Shown one piece after another: positions 1 through 12,890 of a stretch of 64,000 nt of DNA. Both the position numbers and the translations under genes were made by a program. Every line of letters starts with the position of its first letter. Positions within the stretch are counted from its first letter, which is position 1. This DNA comes from Pseudoips prasinana (Eukaryota; Arthropoda; Insecta; Lepidoptera; Nolidae): positions 15,815,001 to 15,879,000 of the forward strand of contig OX621241.1 of assembly GCA_951640165.1 (NCBI GenBank), read 5' to 3'. The notes under the pieces are model-generated. The model was not told the DNA's origin. It searched no databases and was given only the letters and a program-made list of their open reading frames with translations.

Positions 1-516
1 TCATATAAGACCAGTTAACTAGCAAATTATTGTAAATAAGAATTATTTAGAAGCTCAGAAACCTTAAAAACGACGCTGCCGCGCTGGTCCTCTGATCGGG
101 CCCAGACATGTGGGGACTGTTTAAATAAGTGATACCTACATTCGCTGATATTGGTACTACATAACAACATTTAAAGGTCGACGCGTCACCGTTAGATATC
201 ATCGAATACAACCCAAAACACCCGCCCATCTTGAGTATATTATACATATACCTACGTGCCATGAAACCACTAGAAACAATGAATCATGGACGCTTAGCAG
301 TTAACCTTAGTCATTTAATTTCACTAAAACATCACACTAAACGATTCTATCAGCATAGGAAGGTATTTACTTCTAACTATATGTACGTCTGCGTTCACTG
401 ACTGACTATTTGTAGGTAGTGATACAAATGAGTAATCGAAGGAAGTAAACAAACTCGATTAACGTATAAAAACTGTACAGAGTTGACACAACGTAAATGG
501 ATGTTAGTTAACTGAC

Positions 517-636
517 CTGTCCAGTGGCTTTCTTGTAACGGAGCGTTGCCTCCCGCACCAAGTCCCTGACCAGCAGGTCGCCCGCGCCACACGGGACCAG
601 CACCCGCACCGACCCAAAGCACACCGTCACCTTCAT
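517..636 (-). CDS. baz: bazooka/Par-3, first coding exon (gene continues left of window)
   Basis: The minus strand opens with ATG at 636-634 and runs 40 codons to a donor GACAG|GTCAGT at 517. The peptide starts MKVTVCFGSVRVLVPCG and continues with LVRDLVREATLRYKKATGQ. This is the N-terminal oligomerisation (CR1/DUF3534) strand-helix of Par-3, whose family begins MKVTVCFG and has an R-V-x-V-P-C-G strand followed by an arginine-rich helix. Par-3 is the apical polarity scaffold that self-assembles through this domain and binds Par-6/aPKC through downstream PDZ domains, which are not in the window. The exon is ATG-initiated, has a good donor and is far richer in GC than its surroundings. Identification rests on 40 residues, but the match is distinctive. 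Confidence 0.88.
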
Positions 637-2190
637 CTCACTACACTACTATTCACCGAAACAACGGTCACCACGACAATCCACTGGCTAGCATATTAGT
701 TTATCCACAAACTAATAGGAGCACAACATTATCTGATGCACATGGCGAAGGTAGCCCTGCGTCGAAGCCACTCACGATGCGATACAAAAAGAAAAAATAC
801 ACTATAAAGTCCGTGTGTTTTCATAGCGCAGTCCGCTGGACTCCTTCCTTGTAACCGAGCCCAACGTGCACCTATTTTATTGTTAAATTCACAGATCACA
901 CCGAACATTAAACACTTATCGATAAGATTACGCGAAATTCGAGCGCATAGTGGCGCGCGCTCTCAACGGCAGCAACGGTCGTAGCAAGGAACATGAATAA
1001 GAATTTGAAGTTGTTTGTGGCGGCTAGCGGGGCAGGGCGGCGGGACGCGACCGGTTCCCGCGCACAGCCAATCGGCGGCGACGCCTCGGCCCGCAGCTGT
1101 GCCTGCGGTGTGCCCGCCGCGCGTCATACCTGCCTCGCTCCGGTTTGTATTTCACTCGCATACCGACTTATTACACATTATTTTGAATGAAACTGCCCCT
1201 GTTTACTGTCATACTGACTCACTTGGTTGCGAGAACTGCGATACAACTGAAACTGGTAATGTGCAATGAGTCCTTCATAAGCGGTCAACTTGCTTCATTT
1301 AGAACAACTTTGGTACTACCAGTAAAACTCGTTCGTTAATATCACGCATGCATACGCTATTTGGGAGGAATCTCAATGTCCTTTCTTCAAGATTAATTTT
1401 AATGCATCATTATTTTGGTAAACAAACTTCCCACTTCTTAATTCTTTTGTTACTATATCAAATCAATAAAGTACTACTCCGTGGCGACTTCATACTGTAA
1501 CTCAGTAACTACCCCATCGGTGTTACCTGCAAATTAGCAATTTATATGCGTTAACATAGGGTATAGGTATAACCTATCACCATTCAAAATTTTAACCAAA
1601 TCCGTTAGCCTGTTATTGAGAGACAAACATCTAAACATACAAAAACTATATTATGTAAAAAGTTTTAGTAGGATAGTAGTAGATAGTTACATTTAAGCCA
1701 AAATGGTCCTGACTGTAAGCAATGACTGTGTGTCATAAGCAGATAGTATACCGATGTAGCAGGTAACTCGATACAAAACATCTTCTAAAATGAAAACCGA
1801 TAAAATCTCGATACAGGAACTCTACGCCACTAGTATCTACTACTTACACAACGGGTTAAGTTTAAGTTAAGTTATGGATCTAGTAAAATGTAACTTTAAT
1901 CAATATCACCATGACAACCACGGTTGTTGACAGCGATAACAAAGGTGCAACTAGGTGAGCATGATCACAAAGAAAATTACTTAGATTATATTCTGATAAA
2001 GTGATATCAGCTTGCTCAAGCAGTCTGCGAATACCGTATTATTCATAACAGCTATATTTTTTACTGATCTCAATATTGATGTCATATTCTAGCTATTTTT
2101 TTTTATATTAAGTTATTATTTCATTCAACTAATTTCTAAACTATTACATTAATATAGCTCTAAGAAACCACAGAGGTTTATATTTGAGCT
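637..2190. promoter_or_regulatory. Upstream region of baz: probable 5' UTR/promoter, then unassigned DNA
   Basis: This stretch lies directly upstream of the baz start codon. Base composition is AT-rich except for a CpG-rich patch at about 905-1150 that includes runs of GCGCGC, which is what one expects of a promoter or 5' UTR exon. No clear TATA box or splice acceptor could be assigned. Plus-strand open frames at 993-1269 are Arg/Ala/Pro-rich products of the GC patch and are not taken as genes. From about 1270 to 2190 nothing is recognised. Confidence 0.35.
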
Positions 2191-2790
2191 AGCTGCCTCG
2201 TTGGTCTAGCGGTAGCGTATTCAACCGCAGAGAACGAGGTCCTGGGTTCAAATCCCTGGTCGGGCTAAAAGTGATTTTGGGACATCTCATTAAAAAGATA
2301 AATTTCTCAGCATCAGCCCGAAGTCTGACTCCCGCCCCCATCCCTCGGAAAGCACGTAAAGCCGTCGGTCCTGTACCTGACCTTGTTCCGGTCGTGTCGC
2401 TAGGCGTCCCATCGGATCATGCGAGTGACTTTTTTATAATTATATATATCACAGGGCGACAAACGAGCAGGTGGGTCACCTGATGGTAAGTGATCGGCGC
2501 CGCCCATGGACACTCGCAACACCAGAGGAGACGCGCGTGCATTGCCGGCCTTTAAGAGTCAGCAAACAAGTGTTGCTGACCCTTCCCCCCCAATGAGTTC
2601 TGGTGACCTTACTCACACTCGGAAACACAACATTAAATTATTTATTAAGGAATGTCTTCTGTAAGGTGAGTGATGGATAGAAAGTGCCCATGTGTTTGTG
2701 CACACACTTCTGCACTATAATATGTTCCGCGCAGATGGCTAATCTCTATTGAGACTGGCCGCCGAGGCCGACATTTGGATAGCAGGACAT
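2191..2790 (+). mobile_element. tRNA-derived SINE (family 3), interrupted by another repeat
   Basis: The head TTGGTCTAGCGGTAGCG and the later GGTTCAAATCC look like pol III A and B boxes, followed by a body ending in an ATTATTATT tail near 2790. Related copies occur at 41595-41945 (plus), 28997-29225 and 57300-57575 (minus) with the same body (shared TATAATATG, GGTCCTGTACCTGACC). The head does not pair into a tRNA acceptor stem, so it is a SINE and not a tRNA gene. The segment at 2442-2625 does not occur in the sister copies and is a nested insertion. Confidence 0.6.
2442..2625 (+). mobile_element. Insertion of another repeat inside the family 3 SINE
   Basis: The SINE body seen at 41595-41945 is broken here by about 180 bases that begin near CACAGGGCGACAAACGAGC and run through GGTCACCTGATGGTAAG. 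That motif is familiar from interspersed repeats of Lepidoptera. Exact ends and target duplications were not resolved. Confidence 0.4.
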
Positions 2791-3039
2791 TATTATTATT
2801 CACAACAGCTTTATTTTTTACTGATCTCAATGTTGATGTCATATTCTAACTAAGTATTATGTTGTATCTATTACCTACCTACTTATCTACAAGCGTTGGT
2901 AGATTATGCTTTGTATAGGCATGACAAGAATGCAGTCGCCACTCATTACTTGTTATGCGCAGCCACAAGTATTGTGAATTAGTGAAGCATTCAACTTCAG
3001 GATAGTATTTATGAGGTTTAATAATATCTAGGGACAATG

Positions 3040-3270
3040 TCACACAGATCATCCTAGCCCCAAACTAAGCAAAGCTTGTACTATGGGTACCAGGCGACGA
3101 TATACATACTTATATAGATAGATAAATACATATATACATAGAAAACATCCATGACTCAGAAACAAATATTCGTGCTCATCACACAAATATTTGCACTTAC
3201 CGGGATTCGAACCCAGGACCACCAGCTTCGTAGGCAGGAGCACTACCAACTAGGCTACGGTGACCGGAGG
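3040..3270 (-). mobile_element. tRNA-derived SINE (family 1), minus orientation
   Basis: Read on the minus strand it carries a B-box-like GGTTCGAATCCCGG and a body with ATATTTGTGTGATGAGC, ending in a piece matching the 3' part of family 1. The copy is diverged from the reference copy at 9236-9505. Confidence 0.5.
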
Positions 3271-3364
3271 TTACTGAGCCCTCAAACTAAACTCAGTCAG
3301 TATCAGGATTGGTTAGACTCACTTATAATAACTAAAAACATGTAATTCATGTCAGCTAAACTAC

Positions 3365-3600
3365 GTCCTGGACAAAAGCCTCCCCAAAAAATGGGGGGTT
3401 ATGCCATAATCACCACGCTGTCAGACGGGTTGGCGATCGCAGTTTGATGGTCATAGTTCACAGAAAAAAGTTGATACCAGTTTTCTAGTAGGTATTCCCT
3501 CGGACATTTCTACGCCCCCTACGGGATGAGATGGGGTGATGATATTCTATGCCTTCACTACTCAGCACATCTATGCCGTCACCATACAGTATCGGTAGTT
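3365..3600 (+). repeat. Interspersed repeat (family D)
   Basis: Contains GGTTGGCGATCGCAGTTTGA, TGGTCATAGTTCACAGAAAA and CGCCCCCTACGGGATGAGAT. The same modules recur at 63240-63450 (plus), and on the other strand at 33640-33910 and 55920-56130. It is a dispersed repeat of unknown class, with no coding capacity seen. Confidence 0.5.
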
Positions 3601-3989
3601 ATTACCACTGAATTTGCATTATAGCTATTATATCTGCGCTTTGCGTTGTTACCCGCCATTTAGAAATTTATTATAGCATATGTATGTGTTCGTTCAGTCT
3701 ATCACCTATCTCCACTCCCAATTTCCATCCAAATGCATCCTGCAGTAGTTGTGTGATTGAGTGACAATCATTTAAACATCCAGATATCCCAATATACACC
3801 CTATATTTGTAGTATTCGAAATAAAATATATTCATAAGCATTGCAAAAATTCATAAGGCTTCTAAATTCATATCTGAACTTCTTCCTGATCTAATTAATA
3901 ATTACATTGAATTCTTACCTCAATGGATACAAAACCATTTAGACAGTAAAATATATCTTGGTATTGGCAATTACTATTATAAACCATTC

Positions 3990-4240
3990 AACAACCTGAC
4001 GCTGCCTTTCACGCCGGAGGTCGTGGGTTCGATTCCCACTCGGGACAAATATTTGTGTGCATGAACATGTCTGTTTGTCCTGAGTCTGGGTGTAAATTAG
4101 CTATATAAGTATGTACTTACAAAAGAAAAATAGTATATGTACTAGATCTGTTATCTGGTTTCCATAGTATAACGCGCTGCTTAGTTTGGGATCTGACGAC
4201 CGTGAGTGAATAATGTCCCAGGATATTATTATTATTACTA
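3990..4240 (+). mobile_element. SINE family 1, 5'-truncated copy
   Basis: Matches 9270-9505 from CTGCCTTTCACGCCGGAGG through GGTTCGATTCCCACTCGGG and the tail AATAATGTCCCAGGATATT, followed by ATT repeats. The A-box part is replaced by unrelated sequence, so the copy is truncated or recombined. Confidence 0.6.
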
Positions 4241-4439
4241 GTTATTTAATTTTGAGTCCGTCAAAATGATGACATTTTGACAATAACTTCAAGATATTAG
4301 TAATTTACTACCATAAATTATCATTCTGCATGATGAAATATAAGTCGCAGATCTAATAATATATTTAAACATAAAATCTATATGAATAAAAAGAGAAGTC
4401 CTGACTGTTGGACTGACTCATCAACGCACAGCCCAAACC

Positions 4440-5470
4440 CTTGGGCCTAGAAAGCTGAAATTTTGCACAGATTTTTACTTTATAATGTAGACAATGAATA
4501 AGGAAGGATTTATAGAAATTCAACCCCTAAGGGAGTAAAACGGGGGTGCAAAGTAAGTATGAAACTTTGTAGTTTTTGAAGTTAAAGGCATGAAAATTGG
4601 TATTTAGCCTTTCAGTTAAATATAAAAAGAATGTGTTTCAGGATTTTTGGAAATTCCACCCCCAAGGGCACGATATAGGGGATGTAAGTTTGTATGAAAA
4701 ATGTGACAATTTTTAAGTTAAACGCATGAAAATGATTATTAGGCCTAGCATGTAAAAATAATAAATTTATATTTCAGGATTTTTGGAAATTCCTCCCCCA
4801 AGGGCGTAAAATAGGGGATCTAAGTTTTTTATGAAAAATGTGACATTTTTTAAGTTGAACGCATAAAACTTGGTATTTGGCCTTTCAGTTAAAAATTAAA
4901 AATATATATTTCAGGATTTTTAGGAATTCCACCCCTAAAGGCGGAATGGGAAAGGGGATGTAAGTTTGTATGAAAAATGCAATATTTTTGAAGTTAAACG
5001 CTTTAAATTAGTATACTTGGCCTTTTTGTTAAAAAATATAAAATATTAGTATCAGAATTTTTGGAAATTCCACCCCCAAGGGCGTAAAATAGGGGATGTA
5101 AGTTTATACTGACTGACTGACATATCAACACACAACCTAAACGGCTGGGGTCAGAGACTTGAAATTTTGACAGTAGGTACCTTTTATGTTGTAGGCATCC
5201 ATTAAAGAAGGGTTTTTGAAAATACCACCCCTAAGGGAATAAAATAAGGGATGAAAGATTTTATGAAAATCCGTCATTTATGATGAGTGTAAAGACTTGA
5301 ACTTTGGTATTTACCCTTTCAGTTAAAAAATATAAATATATATTTCAGGATTTTTGGAAATCCACCCCTAAGGATACGTCCTCTGGGGGTTTATTTTACG
5401 AAAAGGGGATGAAAGTTTGAATGAAAAGCTGTTTTGTTTTTGGAGTTAAACGCATATTTGGTCTTTTAGT
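4440..5470 (+). repeat. Degenerate tandem array, unit about 137-145 bp
   Basis: The phrase TTTCAGGATTTTTGGAAATT (with variants) recurs at about 4637, 4773, 4910, 5046 and 5344, each followed by CCACCCC(C/T)AAGGGC, AGGGGATGTAAGTTTGTATG and AAGTTAAACGC. About seven diverged units can be counted. Two units are preceded by GACTGACT-rich leaders (about 4400 and 5110), which suggests that the array grew from an interspersed element. No open frame spans it. Confidence 0.7.
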
Positions 5471-8400
5471 TAAAAACTGATTCCATAGATCGATACCGAC
5501 AATTTATGCCAACTCGAAATTTAGATAAATTCGCTTTTATAATATGCCAAGTTGCTTAAAATGTCGTAGTCGTCGTCGTCTTAATAAAGACTTAGTGTTT
5601 TATAAGATTTGTAAGTTATTTCTTTTTGTACGATTTTTATAATAAATTAAACAACGACATTTAATCATCAAATTGCAATAAAAAACGTATTTGCCTAAAA
5701 TTCGAGTTAGCGTAGTATAAATTGTTGGTATCGAGATGATCGCACCCTAAAAATATAGTAGTCCAAAACTAAATCAATAGATGATCGCCTATCACCCAAT
5801 AATATGCACACATCTTAATTTTACCGCTATACAAGTTTATATGTTTGTTACTAGATGGCGTAATCATCGTTTGAGATCGCGCTATGGTTTTGTTCACAAA
5901 ATGTGATATTAGACCTATCAATGCCGTGGTCGCAACCTAATCTAATGGGAATTACCTTTGTGATTATTGCATCATTTTACTACTACAATGCATTATTTTA
6001 CTTTATATCACTTACTGGCTATGCTTAAGGACAATTGATATGTATTCTTTTATTTTTTTGGTTGATGATGGGGTCCTTTTTTTGAAATAACTGTAGCAAA
6101 GTAGTCTTTAGTTTCTTTCTTAGTTAGGTTATTTTAAAGGTTTTCTTAAATTTATATAGCCATTGCTTATTTGTTTATACAGTTATATTTTTTAGATTAA
6201 CCTAGAAGTCATTAGTTACATTGGTCACCATTCAAAATTGTAGCGGACGAAGTCGCGGGTGCCAGCTAGTTGAATGTATAGGTATTCAACTTGTAAAAAT
6301 ACAATCCATATTCTGATTATTAACAAGCACTTTTTAAATGTCTATGTGAATGAATACCGTTTATTAATACTATATTTATTTTTGTTTGAAAGGCATCCAT
6401 ATTCGAACTACAGAAGGAAAAGTTGAATTTATTTATTTAAGTGCTTCACCTGAATGCGATTGATCATTTATTTAATTGCTTTATCTGAATGCGACTCATC
6501 ATTTGGTGGCTCTCATTTATTATAGGGCAATGACCTATCGCTGTCTCTACTCTGCAGAGCTAACATAATATTGTAGTCATAATTATGTCTCTTTAGAGCG
6601 ATAATAGGAACATCATGGAATCATATCTTCTAGTGATTATATAGCCAAAGTGGTTTAATTTCTGAGCGTCTCTTCAGAGGGCACGTAAAGCTGACGGTCC
6701 CGGTTGTAGTTATTTTGGCAACAGTCGTTATGTCAGAAGGCTTACTCGGCGGCTGAAACAATTCTGACACAAGGGTAACCACTGCCCATACAATATGTAA
6801 CATAGTGATGAGATAAAATGAATTACTTTACTAGTAGAGAGACATAATATGTTTACACAGCCATGCCATGTTAGGTAATTTGATGATGCAGCCTATTACT
6901 GTCCCAGTGCAGGGTAAGGGCCTCCATTCTCTATGAGATACACGCTGGCTTAGTACAGGTTGGCAGACTTCACATGCCATCACATTTTCTGGTTTCCCTA
7001 CGATTGTTTCTATTAACGTTTGTAAGTACAAGATAATTCTATTACAAACACGAATGCGAAAAGTCGGTGGAGCACGCCTTAGATTTGAACTCGAGCCACT
7101 GACTACACAGTCCAACAGTGTTACCACGTTACCAATAGGGACTTGGGATTGAGTTGTTCGGAGTCAACACACATGATTTTATTTTGAAAGAGGATTCTTA
7201 CTGAGTTTTCTGGTAGTGTTTCTCAGTAGCTGCCACTTCATGAACTGCACGGTAGGGTAAAAAAAAATTGACGATTCCACATAAATGTAATTTTTGACGG
7301 AATAAATAAATTTTGACTTTGACTTTGAATGTAATTCAGGTGAGAAATAATTTATAGTGTGTAATCTTTTCATTAGAACTTATCCTATTAAGGCTATTGT
7401 CCAGCGGTGGACTTATTACAGCTGTTATGATCATGATGATGATTTATCACAAAAGATAAACGAAGCACATTTTTCGAAAGTCAATACCATAATTCCTACC
7501 TTTACCTACTGTTAAAAAATATTAAACACGTGTCGAACAAATTCATATGAGGCCATTCCGAATGCATTATCAAAATCGTTTCGCAAACAACGAAACATAT
7601 AAACAAAGAAATTCAACATCTTCCATCTTTTGAAGTCGGTTTACATGAACTACCTATCCAAATGTGCGAACGAGACAGCTGCATAGATAATTCTGGGCTT
7701 TGATAACTTTTATGTTTACAAGGCACCCCAGAAGAGATGTTTAAATAAAAAACTATCAGTGCCTCAACCTTTACACATCGGCAGGTAGATGTAAGGTAAA
7801 ACACCACGTGTTTCCGTTGGTGGGGGTTCAAGGCGAAGGGCATTACTATGCGGAACACGACGCGCGCAACCGACACGCGCGTACCTGACCCGCAAGCCAT
7901 ATGACATAACTATGATTAAACCAACCAACTAACAAGACAATTCTGTACACTATAAAATATCCTGGGACTTTATTCACACGCGACCACGCCACAGGACACG
8001 ACGGCCCAGGACAGATATTTGTGTGTATGAACATCTCTGTTTGTCCTGAGTCTGAGTGTAATTATCTGTGTAAGTATGTATTTACAAAAGTAGTATAGGT
8101 ATCTATTATATCAGTTAGGTATCTGGTTTCTATAGTACAAGCTCTGCTTAGTTTAGGATCAGATGACCGTATGCTAGCCATTTGAGCGCACTAAATCTGT
8201 TTTAGTAACAATAAAAGAGTATTTTGTACGGTATTTATATTGTATGCCGCCATTACTCTGATTGTGTCTTTTTGTATCTTTATTATGTGTGCTTAATAAA
8301 TATTTTCTTCTTCTTCTTTCTTTTTCTTTATGTGAATAATGTCCTAAGATATTAAGTGTTGTGCACTAGTCGGTGTAGCAGTATCCAGACTTCTCTATCG

Positions 8401-9235
8401 TAAGCTTTCGCCTTGACTTCTTTGTAAGCCTCCATTTTCACAACTTCGTTCGCCTGGTCCATTTATTTACGTCTCGGTCTCTCTCTTTCTCCTTGCCTCA
8501 ATTTTGCCTTCTACGACGTTGGTAATCGAAATAAATGTCCATTTTTTTCAATACATACCTACCTACTTATAAATATAAATAGGCCTTTGTCCAGCAGTGG
8601 GCGTCTTTCAGCTGATATGATGATGATGATAATGATAGATAATTACACCCAGACTCAGGACAAACAAACATTTTCATGCATTCTCTTCTTACTAAATTGT
8701 CGCCATCTGCACCAGTTCTTTCCGGACGTACGCGAACGGTTAAATAAAACTTGATCTCTGGCAAAATCAGCGTGATATTATGTTAAACAGCTTGCAATAA
8801 ATATCTGGAGTAGTTTATTATACGGATCTTGTAGCAACAAGGAACAACTTCCGTGCGTTTAAGCGCTTTTGCCATACCTACTATTGGAATCAAATATAAC
8901 AGCTCACTTAGGACCCTTGAATTGATCCTCGGTGCTTTTGCAGCTGGCTTCTCTAGTTGCAGATCTCTCATTTTATGAGGCTATAGCCTCTTTACATCAT
9001 TCTGTCTCCCGCTTTGCTCTGGAGGGAAGTGGAACTATTTATTTTCTAACTCCTCCTTTTTTGTCTTTCTGATTAAATTCGTTGCGGGATCCAAGACAGT
9101 TAAAGCGATTCCCCGGGACATGCCTGAGCTTCACCGCTCAGTGTCATTTCATTGTGTGCCACTGTTGATCCTGGCTTACAGGAGTTGCAGTGGTGGGTAA
9201 GAGGGAGGGACTAGTCTTACTAAATTGTTATACGG
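5471..9235. other. Intergenic DNA with scattered repeat fragments
   Basis: No host gene is recognised. A family C repeat lies at about 6650-6790 (GCACGTAAAGCTGACGGTCC, ending at ACTGCCCATAC). A family 1 SINE occupies about 7995-8353 and a minus-strand fragment of it 8638-8675. AT-rich runs and small frames between them show no family resemblance. Confidence 0.5.
7995..8353 (+). mobile_element. SINE family 1 copy carrying a nested insertion
   Basis: The body ATATTTGTGTG...CTGTTTGTCCTGAGTCTG and ...AAGCTCTGCTTAG matches 9316-9460. After GATGACCGTATG at about 8171 the match breaks for roughly 155 bases, then resumes at TGTGAATAATGTCC (8331). The inserted piece ends in a CTT/TTC-rich stretch. 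Confidence 0.55.
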
Positions 9236-9505
9236 GACGGGCCTGTTGGCGTGGTTGGTAGAAACCCTGCCTTTCACGCCGGAGGTCGTGGGTTCGATTC
9301 CCACCCGGGACAGATATTTGTGTGCATGAACATGTCTGTTTGTCCTGAGTCTGGGTGTAAATTATCTATATAAGTATGTATTTACAAAAGAAAAGTAGTA
9401 TATGTAGTATATCAGTTATCTGGTTTCCATAGTACAAGCTCTGCTTAGTTTGGGATCAGATGGCCGTGTGTGAATAATGTCCAAGGATATTATTAATATT
9501 ATTAT
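9236..9505 (+). mobile_element. tRNA-derived SINE (family 1), best-preserved copy
   Basis: Starts GGGCCTGTTGGCGTGGTTGG (A-box-like) and has GGTCGTGGGTTCGATTCCCA (B-box-like). A conserved body follows (GCATGAACATGTCTGTTTGT, TTATCTGGTTTCCATAGTAC, CTCTGCTTAGTTTGGGATCA), with an ATT-rich tail. At least eight relatives occur in this window on both strands. The cloverleaf does not close at the acceptor stem, so it is not a tRNA gene. Confidence 0.7.
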
Positions 9506-12500
9506 ATATCATTTTATTAGCCCTTGTCATTTTTCATAAAACTCATATACGTGGTTCGAACCCCAAACAGGGTGCCCTTTTGCGCGGTTTACTTAGTTCG
9601 AAAGGTACTTAGGTACTTACCTTTGTAAGTCTTTATTATTCGGTGAGGCAATGAAAGCGTTCTAGGCTTACAATAAACCTCAGGTAACAAAACAAAAGCT
9701 TTTGTCTACAGCTGTGTCTCAGAAATAATCTGCCCTTTAATCAACTAGACTGCCCTTTGTACAATATTATCCGAATATTTTATTCCGTTTCTGTAATATA
9801 TTTGTTGTACGAGAAAGTGCAAAGTGCAAACTGCTGGACATAGGCCTCCTCCAAAGGTTTCTATAACGTTGCCATTTGGAGGCGTTTTCCGTAGTCACCG
9901 CGCTTAGCATGCGAGTTGGCGATTTATATGGTAGCTAGGTGGCTTTAATTTTTATTTTTTAAAATTAGTTTTACGGCTCTGGCTTCTTTGGCCTTATGAG
10001 CCTTCCGTAAAATATATTATTATTTCATTTATTTTCGTCATGTCAAGTAAAGTCTGTCACAGTCAAGTCATTCGTAGTCCTTGTCGTACCCCAGTAAAGC
10101 AGTGGAGACGTTACTAGAGGCTTATATGAAGTTTTAGATTCAACACAGAAAATCGCAATTCACGGCAATATGGCACTTTCCTCCACTTGTGTACGTTGTC
10201 CATGATGTTATGTCTAAAAATCCACCATATTTACACATAAAAACTTGAATTTACACCAGTTTTTGAAAATGAAACAATGCCCTGATGAGTCTTTTTCCGC
10301 GTTGGCGCCAAAACTCCATCTAGGTGGCGCTGCTGCTCGACTACCTGCTGTATCCCTCAGTCGCCTTTTATGACACCCACGGGATGGTATGGGGTGGCCC
10401 TGTTATTCTTTCTGGGCTAGAAACCACACACATATTGTAATATGTGCCATAAATGTATATACCATACAAAAGAATACGTACTATACGTACTATATGTACA
10501 TTTATTGTTCATACACGTATTCTATATACAGGATACATAACAGGAAAATTATGAGTGAATGAGCTATTTGGGTTTGGTTGCCGTTTTAATTTAAGGATGT
10601 CTGTACATTAGGACTGGCAACGTCGCAATTTATTGTCACATTATGGGTGTGTTTCTAGGGTTACCTATTACTAAGACTCCGCTATCTGACCGTCCATCCG
10701 TATGTCAGAGGGCTGTATCTCATGAACCGTTATAGGTAGAAAAATATATAGCCGTTATAACAACAAATAATTTGTATCATTGGTTCTCAAATGTAAATGT
10801 ATTGAAGGCTCAAATGCAAAATGCAATGGAATGCCGCCAGGTGCCAGTTTGTAGTAGACTATAGCTATATCATTACTAATATTGCACCAATATGGACCTA
10901 AAATAGGTAAGGTTATGGAAATAAATGATAGATTCAGCTGATGTAAACCACTTTTTATTTGTAATAAGTAATTAATATTGCTTAGGTAATTGAATTTAAA
11001 TAAATAAAAATACACAATACACTTGCTACATAAGGCAGTACCCTACACAAATTATATGTACAACGTGTAATTGAAGTAGCAAAACATATAAATGACTCAT
11101 CCAGTATCCCTATCAGAATAAAATGCATTGAAAAAATTTAAAAAGAAAAAGTCATACTCACATAATTGATGACATATCGAATACAAAATATTGCAAATAT
11201 TCGATTTTATATTAATAGTTTCGTAATCTAATAACGATTCTGAACGAGGTATTTGAACGTTTTGAGTAAAATATCGCGTTGTATATAACAATAATATAAT
11301 TTCTATGTGATAATAATATGTAGGTAATCTGTAACAAAGCTGTTATTCATTCACATTAAAGCTAAAAAATGTTTTAATCTTTATTGTGCTCACAAGACGA
11401 TGGATGTGTTTAAAATTCATAAGTATGAATTCTTTACATATATTATGTAATTTGCATTAATGCGAATACTATAGCAAAAATGTTCAAAGATTTGCATTCT
11501 ACATATTTTTATTTTGCAACAGTCCAATACATTGTATTACATTACCGAAGACTTATTTTGCCAATTAGTTTAATAAAATATTGATGGAACTATTCACCTA
11601 AATATGTACTAAAAGATCAGATCTATTTTAGTCAATTCGAAAATATCAGTCCAATTTCTAATGTGATGAACAATTATTATGAAACTTTTATATAAAAAAA
11701 AACATAACAAAATTATTAAAGCATTAAACAAATCACTTTGATTACAAGCATATACATAAAAATAGTTTGGCACTATATGTAGTACATCAACATGAGAAAA
11801 CATTAAATATAAATACTGAGAATTTAAACTAAAAGTTAAGCAACCCCGACTTCAAATACAAAGATTTATTTTAATAGTTTTACAGTATTTCATAGTTCAA
11901 ATAAGAATACTTCTAAATAAGCTAAGTCTACGAGGTGTAAATAAATATCTTGGTAAATATCACTTGGTAAACCAAATGTAAGAAAACCAGTTCGTGAAAT
12001 ATGAATATATTTTATGTTGGTGTATTTTGCAGGTTAATTTTTTTCACATTGATTAATGCCATGGTCAAGTTTCGTCGATGATTTATTTTACACCTTGTAT
12101 AACGTAGCATCAGCTTAAGAACAATGACATTGACAGTTGTATGAATTTTGACAGCTATGTTAACCCTTTGCCAGTGTTAGGATTATACAGAACCACATCA
12201 ATATAAACTTTATAATTTTATTATAAGAGCCAAAACAATTTAAAAGGAAACGAGAGTGGCCTAGATTAGAGTTAAGATCGCTAATGTGTCAATTAAAAAC
12301 CAATCAAGCCGGCTCACCTAGCGTTTCAACTTCAAGGGGATCTGGATGCTCTATCTCTTTCTTGTAGAATGACGTTAACATGGAAGGTATGGCAATAAAT
12401 TTTGACGTCACAACAAATTATTTATTAACTTTTACTTCAATTAAAACCGTGCAACACCAATTTAAGAATAATTATTACAATAATAATTTTTACAATATAA

Positions 12501-12814
12501 GTGAACAGAAATAAAGTTTTTTTAAACACAATCATGCATAATTTTCACGGAATCGCAAACATTATAACAATATATTCGACCATCTCCATTCTTCTTCTTT
12601 TTAAAAAGACTGCAAACAAATCACAAAAGCTGAGAGGCTGCGGGTATAATGTGTAATCAGTCTTACGTGATTTTCGATATACTGAAATACGGTAATTTTA
12701 AAATTAGAAGCTATTAAGATTCTGTTTTCACTGTTTGGTTTATGCTTTTTTATCATTTTAATACCCAGTAATAAAATAAACTAGTCAAATACTGAATTAA
12801 GTAAAGTCACACCT

Positions 12815-12877
12815 CAATGACCATTTATAACTAAATCGAAATATATGTTATTTCGATTTAGTTATAAATGGTCATTG
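12815..12877. repeat. Perfect 28-bp hairpin
   Basis: Arms 12815-12842 and 12850-12877 are exact reverse complements (start CAATGACCATTTATAACTAA) around a 7-base loop. Probably the collapsed remnant of a small inverted-repeat element. Confidence 0.8.
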
Positions 12878-12890
12878 CATATGAACAAAA

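Noticed and set aside
993..1269. Plus-strand open frames divergent from baz
   Set aside because: They follow the CpG-rich promoter-like patch, give Ala/Arg/Pro-rich nonsense, and have no family resemblance or splice structure.
2191..2266. tRNA gene at TGCCTCGTTGGTCTAGCGG
   Set aside because: A and B boxes are present but the 5' and 3' ends do not pair as an acceptor stem. The body and ATT tail, and multiple copies, mark a SINE.
4440..5470. CRISPR-like array of regular repeats
   Set aside because: Units are contiguous and diverged without unique spacers, in a eukaryotic genome.
9236..9310. tRNA gene at GGGCCTGTTGGCGTGG
   Set aside because: Same reasoning: no closed cloverleaf and a conserved non-tRNA body shared by many copies.
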